A stretch of 5,224 bases of DNA, taken from NCBI GenBank assembly GCA_014384685.1, contig JACNFL010000204.1:1-5224 (forward strand), given 5' to 3'. Shown here piece after piece: positions 1 to 5,224 of the stretch (position 1 is its first letter; every line of letters begins with the position of its first letter). A model generated the notes under the pieces. That model did no database searches. It was not told the DNA's origin and was given only the letters and a program-made list of their open reading frames with translations. Source of the DNA: Methanobacteriota archaeon. Lineage in GTDB: Archaea; Thermoplasmatota; Poseidoniia; Poseidoniales; Thalassarchaeaceae. The position numbers were made by a program, and so were the translations under genes.

Positions 1-3000
1 TCCCAAGACCATGTGGAACTCCAACCAGGCTTTCGCATTGGTACACTTAACACCAAACAAGCAAGAGAAATTAATCCTAGAATAATCATCAAATGTGGGA
101 TGAATTCAACTAATCCGTCAAACCAACTCGCTAGCGAACGAGCCGCTATAACCGTACTAAGTACGATGATTCCAACTGCTGCTGGTTGTTGCCATTGGAT
201 TGAACGGCGCAAACCCAGTACAATTGCTATGATTGCTACTGGACCAATAGAAAGCATGGCCACTGAAACTACCCACCCACCTCTGCTTGCGGCGCCATGA
301 AAATCTGGTAGTTTATGTCGTCTTCTTACTGCCTCTATCCAATCCCACCCTACAACACAAGCCAGCAACACGCCTTCAACTAACAACCACGGAACAGTGT
401 AAGAAAGTGTGTCTCCTCCTTCTAATGGAGTAAATGGGTCTGTCAACACTGGCATTGGCATAGTTCCTGCCATCATAGCACCAGCAATTCGGGATACAAG
501 GAGGGTTGCCACATACCACTCAATTGCTGCTGGGATTCGATGTACCAAGTCCTTACGACCAGTTAGAGAAATACCAATAATTAGCAATACAATGATTGCA
601 AATACACCAAAATCCAATTGATTTCCAAGAGATGCTCCCGCTGCTAATCTACCTGTAATTTGCATTAAAGTCAAGCCAGCTATTGTAGCAGCAAATGGGG
701 TTTCGATTCCAAGTACATCTGGCAAACTCAAATCATTACTGCTAGCACGCCATCGTGATATACCAATGAGTACTAAGGAAACTGCACCGCTCACAACTAA
801 TATTCCCGCTGATGCGGAACCAAAACTCCACACGGTATATACTCCAAATAGGATAATACTGGCAATGAAGGCAAGTACAATCACAGGTTTATGATGAATG
901 TCGCCATACAATATTTCTTCACGAGATAATTCACCTCTCCTCTTAGATCGCTTGCGCATTCTTTCAGCCTGCATATACAACTCAGGAGCAACCGTCTTGA
1001 TTGCACCTACTGATTTGGCTTGTGACATGTGTTCAATGGATACGTCACCGCTAGCGGCCGCGGCAGCGGCCTCTTCAGAATCAAAATGATACGTTTTTGA
1101 TGCTTCATTAAGAGTTAATTCAGAATTGCCAGAAAGAGCCGATTCCTGTTCACCACTTATCATCAATGAGGAAGAGGGTGAATGTTCGCCTGATGGAAGA
1201 GAAAGTTGTTCCGGTTGAAGTAGAGATGGTAATGACCCACTCGCCTCCAAAGAACGTTGGACTTCATCAATTCGTTCCATTCTGCTTCTCCTCTTATCTC
1301 TTGCACCAACCGCCTTTAGTTCAGCGCGTAATTCACCTTGAGCGGCTAACCAAAAGGCTGAACCAACAAACATTAGAGCGGAAATTGAAAGTTGAGTAAA
1401 TGTCATTCCATCTGCCGCCATAGCCCAAACTGTTGCCATCAACATCAATGCCGAAGATGCTGCTGGTTTGAGCAATTTCTCCATTTTTCCAGCCCTTGGA
1501 AGATATAGTGCAAGAGTCAACAATACTGAGATAAGAATTACCCATCCTGTGCTTTCAGTTGGCAATAATTGCTCACCTTCCAACAAAGATGTGGTTCTCT
1601 GATCAAGTGAGAATATCACTGTTTGAGCGGTTAAGAATCCCATCAATAGACTGAGAATGTCCTCAGTTTCGATATTTTTACTAAATAATACAAGAGAACC
1701 AAGGCCACCTACCATCATCAGCATCCAAGCCGCATCAAGCCCGTTGCGCCATTGTAGCAACAAAGTTGTGATTCCAAACAACACCATCAAAGTGCGTGGG
1801 TTATCTTGATGCTCACCACGGCATTCTGCAAAGATATTGATTGCTAATACTACTGCTAAACCTAAAATCAACCCGTAACCTGAAACATCACTTCCACGGG
1901 ATACTACAATCCAAATGATAAGTGAGAGAATAAAACCGATATTCCATAACTTCAACAAACCACTATCACGTAATCTCGCACCAACTTCTGAAAGTCCTAC
2001 TAGGCGAGCGGCTAGGTTTACGCCTGATTCCCCAAGGGCTTTATTCACAGGGTACTGTAATATCGTCACTACTACAAGATACGCAACCAAATAATTACCA
2101 TCCCAACCGACTACACCTGCTGCTAATTCCCAGGATTGATTTGCCGCGTTGAAAGTTTGTGCACCCATTGCCCATAAAGAAATTAACAGAACCCAGAGCC
2201 ATGGTGCAAGTATTGTTACACCTGCGAGAGAAGGTGATTTTCTCAATAGGGCTAAGGCCGCTGTACCAAAATGAATTGCTCCCAGTGCGATGAACAAAAC
2301 CAGTGCCCCGTCACCTCCTTGAGCGGAGGGAGTGGCTGGAATTAAAATCGTCATCAAGAGAATCAATACGAGGCTTCCACCCCACAAAACATGGTCACTT
2401 ACCAGCGATTGATTCGATAGTAGTATGAATGCTGTAAGGATAGCCGCGCCAACTGCGAATACTTCGTATGCTCCGATTCCAAAAGGTGCTGTGAAGGACA
2501 CAGATAACTGAATGATTAGAATCAAGATTAAGGCAGGCAATGCAGTAGCAAGTGGAGTAAGTACTCGGCTCTTTGGAACCTTTCTGACAACCAAATACGA
2601 TGCACCAAAACAGGCAAGGAGCATCATAATCAATGCAAGGGCATAGGAAGTCTCTGCGCGATTTGCTGAAATTGCCAGTAAGGCACCAATCATTCCTAAT
2701 CCAATCGAAACTGACCATAATCCAGGTCGGCCGAGTCCAACCAACTGTAATCCATCGGAAAACCAATTTTTCTCGGCTGAAAACCTTGCCGCCATTACCG
2801 CATTTACGGCATTGATACCACCAAGCAGAAGGAATAGTAGCAACAAATCGTCAAATGGGACGATTTCTAGAGCGCCAATTTTCCAATTATTACTGAAAGC
2901 GTGCAATCCAATCCACAAATTAGAGGCTGCGATTCCAAGTGAGGCAAGATTGCCGCTTTTACGATGCCATGCTAAACCATGTAGCAAGATGGTGGCAACA

Positions 3001-3725
3001 ATGATCCCTGCTGCAACACCAATTTGCCCATACACCGCTCCAGCACCAGAGCCTATTGCGAGCAGAACTAATGTTGCTTGAGCAGCGATTGCATCTTCAT
3101 CATGGTGATAAGATATCCAGACATTCAGACCAACAAGAGCGAGCAATACTCCACCTAACATGGTCGGGTCAAGTGGGAAAACACCCCACAACTCCCAGTG
3201 ACCTAGATCAATAGCCAACCCATACAAGAGTTTCATGGTGATAATTACCCAAGTAATTCCAAGCATCCTCATCGCGGGGTCAGGAATCCATCGTTCACCT
3301 AATACAAAACCAAGAGTTGCCAAACCGAGTAAACCGATTAGACCAATCATTGGGTCAAGAGTAGTTCCTACTAACCAACCTACCAGAGAATAAACGATAA
3401 TCATGCCAACCATGATACCCCAGTGAAGGCGCTTTTCCCCCGTCGTTGCCAACTCAGTAATACTGTCCATTTCTGCTTCTAATTGAACGGTGCCATCTCG
3501 TTGTACATCACCCGGTCTAGGACCATCTACAAATGGGTCGAAAATATCACCCATTGCTTCGTCGACAACTTCCTTTTCGGGTTGTTCTGATTGGGGTGAC
3601 GGAAGTTGGTTTGTTTCCTCAACGATGTCTTGGCTAAGGAAGCTGGATAAATCTAGGCCACCGCCCATGTCAAAGGCTCGTTTCCGGATGACTGAGTCAT
3701 CCTCATCAGCCGATTCGTCCCTCAT
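1..3725 (-). CDS. Giant polytopic membrane protein of unknown function (partial, C-terminus beyond window)
   Basis: One open frame runs from ATG at 3725 down to the left edge: 1241 codons with no stop, so the protein is longer than 1241 residues. The start is well fixed, because the codon just before the ATG is TAG (3728-3726); the next in-frame ATG is at residue 20. By eye: residues 1-100 are soluble and acidic (begins MRDESADEDD, with an RKR at 14-16). Residues about 103-795 hold some 24 hydrophobic helices joined by short loops. Residues 797-946 are a polar linker. Residues about 947-1228 hold some nine more helices. Lys98/Arg99 before the first helix, and basic loops such as RKVPKSR (381-387), suggest a cytoplasmic N-terminus. 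I see no signal peptide, ATP-binding motif, catalytic motif or known transporter signature. Large multi-helix families such as DUF2339 are similar in overall shape, but I do not see their hallmarks. The gene is divergent from pckA. That it is a real gene is very likely; its function is unknown. Confidence 0.9.
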   Translation of the reverse strand, partial: MRDESADEDDSVIRKRAFDMGGGLDLSSFLSQDIVEETNQLPSPQSEQPEKEVVDEAMGDIFDPFVDGPRPGDVQRDGTVQLEAEMDSITELATTGEKRLHWGIMVGMIIVYSLVGWLVGTTLDPMIGLIGLLGLATLGFVLGERWIPDPAMRMLGITWVIITMKLLYGLAIDLGHWELWGVFPLDPTMLGGVLLALVGLNVWISYHHDEDAIAAQATLVLLAIGSGAGAVYGQIGVAAGIIVATILLHGLAWHRKSGNLASLGIAASNLWIGLHAFSNNWKIGALEIVPFDDLLLLFLLLGGINAVNAVMAARFSAEKNWFSDGLQLVGLGRPGLWSVSIGLGMIGALLAISANRAETSYALALIMMLLACFGASYLVVRKVPKSRVLTPLATALPALILILIIQLSVSFTAPFGIGAYEVFAVGAAILTAFILLSNQSLVSDHVLWGGSLVLILLMTILIPATPSAQGGDGALVLFIALGAIHFGTAALALLRKSPSLAGVTILAPWLWVLLISLWAMGAQTFNAANQSWELAAGVVGWDGNYLVAYLVVVTILQYPVNKALGESGVNLAARLVGLSEVGARLRDSGLLKLWNIGFILSLIIWIVVSRGSDVSGYGLILGLAVVLAINIFAECRGEHQDNPRTLMVLFGITTLLLQWRNGLDAAWMLMMVGGLGSLVLFSKNIETEDILSLLMGFLTAQTVIFSLDQRTTSLLEGEQLLPTESTGWVILISVLLTLALYLPRAGKMEKLLKPAASSALMLMATVWAMAADGMTFTQLSISALMFVGSAFWLAAQGELRAELKAVGARDKRRSRMERIDEVQRSLEASGSLPSLLQPEQLSLPSGEHSPSSSLMISGEQESALSGNSELTLNEASKTYHFDSEEAAAAAASGDVSIEHMSQAKSVGAIKTVAPELYMQAERMRKRSKRRGELSREEILYGDIHHKPVIVLAFIASIILFGVYTVWSFGSASAGILVVSGAVSLVLIGISRWRASSNDLSLPDVLGIETPFAATIAGLTLMQITGRLAAGASLGNQLDFGVFAIIVLLIIGISLTGRKDLVHRIPAAIEWYVATLLVSRIAGAMMAGTMPMPVLTDPFTPLEGGDTLSYTVPWLLVEGVLLACVVGWDWIEAVRRRHKLPDFHGAASRGGWVVSVAMLSIGPVAIIAIVLGLRRSIQWQQPAAVGIIVLSTVIAARSLASWFDGLVEFIPHLMIILGLISLACLVLSVPMRKPGWSSTWSW
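888..1337 (-). other. Polar linker between two membrane blocks of the giant protein
   Basis: This covers residues 797-946. It starts with a highly charged probable helix (about 798-829) rich in Glu, Arg and Lys that could form a short coiled coil. A low-complexity Ser/Leu/Pro/Glu stretch follows (about 830-875), then a run of six alanines (886-891). A basic cluster (ERMRKRSKRR, 921-930) comes shortly before the next membrane helix, which begins near 947. The strong positive charge suggests that the linker lies in the cytoplasm. No known domain is recognisable. It divides the protein into an N-terminal block of about 24 helices and a second block of at least nine, so it may mark a fusion point between two ancestral membrane proteins. 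Confidence 0.6.
3426..3725 (-). other. Acidic soluble N-terminal region of the giant membrane protein
   Basis: This covers residues 1-100 of the minus-strand protein. Six of the first ten residues are Asp or Glu. A short basic RKR (14-16) follows, then a Gly-rich, possibly amphipathic stretch with the motif GGGLDLSSFL (21-30). After that comes a Pro/Gln/Glu-rich segment likely to be disordered (about 38-75) and another acidic stretch up to the first membrane helix at about residue 103. There are no cysteine pairs or zinc motifs. The GGGLDLSSFL stretch is the only part that looks ordered and could be a short binding motif. That role is inference. Confidence 0.6.
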
Positions 3726-3741
3726 CTAAATGTCTCAGAAC

Positions 3742-3762
3742 CGACCTTATCCATCAAGGTCG
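3742..3762 (-). repeat. Perfect 7-bp inverted repeat in the membrane-protein gene leader
   Basis: CGACCTT (3742-3748) and AAGGTCG (3756-3762) are exact reverse complements separated by seven bases. The arrangement spans 21 bp and ends 16 bases before the membrane-protein ATG at 3725. It could be a DNA palindrome for a dimeric repressor placed between promoter and start codon, or an RNA hairpin in the leader. It lacks a run of U after the stem, so it does not look like an intrinsic terminator for a transcript on either strand. Seven exact pairs at this spacing are unlikely by chance in such a short region, but not impossible. Confidence 0.5.
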
Positions 3763-3773
3763 CCCTTGGATGG
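3751..3773 (-). repeat. Overlapping alternative hairpin with a GCGA loop
   Basis: On the minus strand, CCATCCAAGG (3773-3764) pairs with CCTTGATGG (3759-3751): nine pairs with one bulged C, closed by the four-base loop GCGA. GCGA is a GNRA loop only when read on the minus strand, the strand on which this would be the leader of the membrane-protein gene. The hairpin shares bases 3751-3762 with the perfect inverted repeat at 3742-3762, so both cannot form at once. Whether it is transcribed depends on the unknown start site. Confidence 0.4.
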
Positions 3774-3787
3774 AATACTGAAATTAT

Positions 3788-3796
3788 GATTTAATC
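3788..3796 (-). promoter_or_regulatory. Alternative TATA-like element for the membrane-protein gene
   Basis: On the minus strand this reads GATTAAATC, followed by further A/T-rich sequence. As a TATA box it would place the transcript start near 3766 and give a leader of about 40 bases. The competing choice is AATATATG at 3806-3799, with a leader of about 50 bases. The two choices differ in whether the longer hairpin (3751-3773) is transcribed. Support is weak and positional only. Confidence 0.25.
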
Positions 3797-3798
3797 AA

Positions 3799-3806
3799 CA
3801 TATATT
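3799..3806 (+). promoter_or_regulatory. Candidate TATA-like box for pckA
   Basis: CATATATT lies 42 bases before the pckA ATG. If it works as an archaeal TATA box, initiation about 25 bases downstream would fall near 3828-3830 and give a leader of about 20 bases. The upstream flank (AATCAA) is A-rich but not a convincing BRE. Read as a bacterial -10 element (TATATT, 3801-3806), it has no recognisable -35 partner at the usual spacing. The same bases read on the other strand (AATATATG) could serve the divergent gene and would start its transcript near 3776. The call rests on position and composition only. Confidence 0.35.
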
Positions 3807-3824
3807 CGTTCCGTAGCATTCTAA

Positions 3825-3829
3825 GAGGT
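3825..3829 (+). promoter_or_regulatory. Misplaced Shine-Dalgarno-like GAGGT upstream of pckA
   Basis: GAGGT would pair with a 16S anti-Shine-Dalgarno, but it ends 19 bases before the ATG, well beyond the usual 5-10. No in-frame ATG, GTG or TTG start lies between it and 3849; only a CTG at 3831 does. A small stem, GGTC (3827-3830) with GACC (3835-3838), overlaps it. It is more likely coincidental, and translation probably starts on a short leader without this element. Confidence 0.2.
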
Positions 3830-3848
3830 CCTGCGACCCGCCCCCAAT

Positions 3849-5224
3849 ATGACGACCCTCATCCGAGAGGATGGCGCTCCTCCGGGACCTGTCGGCCTAG
3901 GTGCACATGGATTAACACCAACAGGGTATATTCACTGGAATAACGACGTCACAAATTTAATTGAAAAATCCGTGAAAAGAGAGGAGGGAATTCTCAGTGC
4001 ACATGGTGTACTCATCACTGAAACAGGGGAGCGAACTGGTCGCTCTCCAAATGACAAATTTATCGTTAGAGAAGAATTAGTTGAAGATAATGTTTGGTGG
4101 GGGGATGTGAATACCCCGACCACACGAGATGTCTTTGATAATCTACGGCAAAAAGTTCGTACTTATCTGAACTCAAAGCCAGAGTTATTTGTCCAAGATC
4201 TCTATGCAGGAGCTGATGAAAACCAGCGACTACCAATCCGTGTTGTTACAGAAAATGCTTGGCACGCTGCTTTTTCCCGTAATATGTTTCTAAGACCGAG
4301 TCAAGAACAGATTGAATCACATGTTCCTGAGTTCACGATTTTACATGCACCTAACTTTTTGGCTGATGCTGAGATTGATGGTATTAATTCGGGAGTTTTT
4401 GTAATCGTTTGCTTTTCTGAGAAGCAAGTTATCATTGGTGGAACTAAGTATGCTGGAGAAATAAAAAAATCAATTTTCTCAGTGATGAACTATATTCTTC
4501 CAACCCAGGGGCAGTTGCCCATGCATTGCTCTGCCAATGTCGGACAAGAAGGTGACTGTGCAGTATTCTTCGGACTATCTGGTACAGGTAAAACCACACT
4601 ATCTGCTGACCCAAATAGGCCATTAATTGGTGATGATGAGCACGGCTGGAACCATGATGGTGTATTCAACCTTGAAGGCGGATGTTATGCCAAAATGATT
4701 GACTTGTCTGAACAAGATGAGCCGGAAATCTTTGCTACTACAAGAATGCCGGGTACAATTCTTGAGAATGTCATCTTGGATAAAAATGGAGTACCAGATT
4801 TCCATGATACCTCTTTGACCCAAAATACCCGTGGTTCATATCCTCTTGAAGCGATTGATAATCGGGTTATTGAAAGCCGAGGAGGCCAACCAAAAAATGT
4901 GGTCTTTCTCACCTGTGATGCTTTTGGGGTTCTCCCGCCTATCTCACGGCTAACACCCGACCAAGCCGCTTACCATTTCATTTCAGGTTACACAGCTAAG
5001 GTGGCTGGAACAGAAGTTGGGGTTGTCGAACCTCAAGCTACTTTCTCGGCTTGTTTTGGGGCACCATTCATGCCTATGCACCCTAGTGTCTATGCAAACC
5101 TATTATCTAAGAAAGTTGCAGAGAACAACGCTTCATGCTGGTTACTGAATACTGGTTGGGTTGCGGGCGGATATGGAAATAGCAAACGCATCAAAATCCG
5201 ATGGACTAGAGCACTTCTCAATGC
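3849..5224 (+). CDS. pckA: ATP-dependent phosphoenolpyruvate carboxykinase (partial, C-terminus beyond window)
   Basis: The enzyme catalyses oxaloacetate + ATP to phosphoenolpyruvate + CO2 + ADP (EC 4.1.1.49), the entry step of gluconeogenesis, in the cytosol. 458 codons are present; the family is usually about 520-540 residues, so roughly 70 are missing to the window edge. The substrate-binding TGRSP has its Arg at 65. YAGEIKKS (201-208) supplies Tyr201 and the metal-binding Lys207, and His226 lies in MHCSAN. The P-loop GLSGTGKTTLS is at 242-252, with Lys248 and Thr249. The family signature LIGDDEHGW starts at 259, with metal-binding Asp263. Arg328 is in QNTRGSYP, and FGVLPP, SGYTAKVAGTE and ATFSACFGAPF follow. 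These match the known E. coli active-site residues (R65, Y207, K213, H232, K254, D269, R333). The P-loop is the ATP type, not the GTP type. The start is ATG 3849, the first ATG after an in-frame TAA at 3822. No properly spaced Shine-Dalgarno precedes it. Confidence 0.98.
   Translation, partial: MTTLIREDGAPPGPVGLGAHGLTPTGYIHWNNDVTNLIEKSVKREEGILSAHGVLITETGERTGRSPNDKFIVREELVEDNVWWGDVNTPTTRDVFDNLRQKVRTYLNSKPELFVQDLYAGADENQRLPIRVVTENAWHAAFSRNMFLRPSQEQIESHVPEFTILHAPNFLADAEIDGINSGVFVIVCFSEKQVIIGGTKYAGEIKKSIFSVMNYILPTQGQLPMHCSANVGQEGDCAVFFGLSGTGKTTLSADPNRPLIGDDEHGWNHDGVFNLEGGCYAKMIDLSEQDEPEIFATTRMPGTILENVILDKNGVPDFHDTSLTQNTRGSYPLEAIDNRVIESRGGQPKNVVFLTCDAFGVLPPISRLTPDQAAYHFISGYTAKVAGTEVGVVEPQATFSACFGAPFMPMHPSVYANLLSKKVAENNASCWLLNTGWVAGGYGNSKRIKIRWTRALLN
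3860..3873 (+). other. Small GNRA-type hairpin just inside pckA
   Basis: CATCC (3860-3864) and GGATG (3869-3873) enclose GAGA, a GNRA tetraloop, starting 11 bases after the A of the start codon. One further U-G pair is possible. The structure lies within codons 4-9, a position where mRNA folding can affect initiation. Five pairs is short, so the effect, if any, is speculative. Confidence 0.25.

Larger units (their letters stand above)
3726..3848. promoter_or_regulatory. Divergent intergenic region controlling the membrane-protein gene and pckA
   Basis: Only 123 bp separate the two divergent start codons, so both promoters must lie here or inside the opposite coding region. The AT-rich core at about 3781-3806 is the only plausible place for promoter elements in either direction. 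The side next to the membrane-protein gene (3742-3773) carries inverted repeats. The side next to pckA (3825-3848) is GC-rich and has no well-placed ribosome binding site. That this is a regulatory region follows from the gene arrangement; the individual elements are less certain. Confidence 0.75.

Noticed and set aside
1050..1061. NheI (GCTAGC) and NotI (GCGGCCGC) recognition sequences side by side, resembling a cloning polylinker
   Set aside because: They sit in frame inside the large minus-strand gene, and the GC-rich stretch is explained by codons for a six-alanine run. Coherent coding continues on both sides, so vector contamination is unlikely.
13..1399. Plus-strand open frames of 63-95 codons across the left part of the window
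   Set aside because: They lie opposite the continuous minus-strand gene, have no membrane or domain logic of their own, and show compositions typical of antisense reading of membrane-protein codons.
2395..2766. Minus-strand frame of 123 codons rich in Trp and Cys
   Set aside because: It overlaps the giant gene in another frame of the same strand. Its unusual composition is what a shifted reading of Leu/Ile/Gly-rich codons produces.
3742..3762. Inverted repeat as an intrinsic transcription terminator
   Set aside because: No T-run follows the stem on either strand, and both genes point away from this region, so there is no transcript to terminate here.
4623..4912. Two minus-strand frames inside pckA
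   Set aside because: They are antisense to the most conserved part of pckA, including the GDDEHGW signature, and have no recognisable features.
1..5224. Mobile element, defence system or CRISPR array
   Set aside because: No transposase, integrase, nuclease, direct-repeat array or tRNA-like attachment site is visible. The window is fully accounted for by two genes and one intergenic region.

Overview
The window holds two divergently transcribed genes and their shared 123-bp intergenic region. Neither gene is complete, because both run off the window edges. Coding density is close to total. I see no tRNA, rRNA, CRISPR array, insertion sequence or phage-like gene.

Left and middle (1-3725, minus strand): one unbroken reading frame of at least 1241 codons encodes a giant polytopic membrane protein that I cannot assign to a named family. 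It has an acidic soluble N-terminus of about 100 residues and then about 24 hydrophobic segments. A polar linker of about 150 residues follows, with a charged helix, a Ser/Leu/Pro/Glu-rich stretch, a six-alanine run and a strongly basic cluster. At least nine more hydrophobic segments come after it, and the protein continues beyond base 1. Small reading frames on either strand within 1-3725 are shadows of this gene.

Middle (3726-3848): the intergenic region has an AT-rich core (about 3781-3806) that could supply TATA-like elements in both directions. On the side of the membrane-protein gene there are two overlapping, mutually exclusive inverted repeats. These could be a regulator-binding palindrome or alternative RNA hairpins in the leader.

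Right (3849-5224, plus strand): the first 458 codons of an ATP-dependent phosphoenolpyruvate carboxykinase (pckA) are present. All substrate, metal and nucleotide motifs expected in this part are intact. Roughly the last 70 residues lie beyond the window.

Organism: moderate GC, compact layout, little Shine-Dalgarno signal, a TATA-like box at a plausible archaeal distance from pckA, and a giant membrane protein with an acidic N-terminus all fit a streamlined marine microbe. My best guess is a planktonic euryarchaeon of the Marine Group II/III (Poseidoniales-like) type. This is inference from style, not proof, and a marine bacterium is not excluded. pckA points to gluconeogenesis or anaplerotic balancing in a heterotroph. 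Nothing in the sequence ties the membrane protein functionally to pckA except the shared intergenic region.
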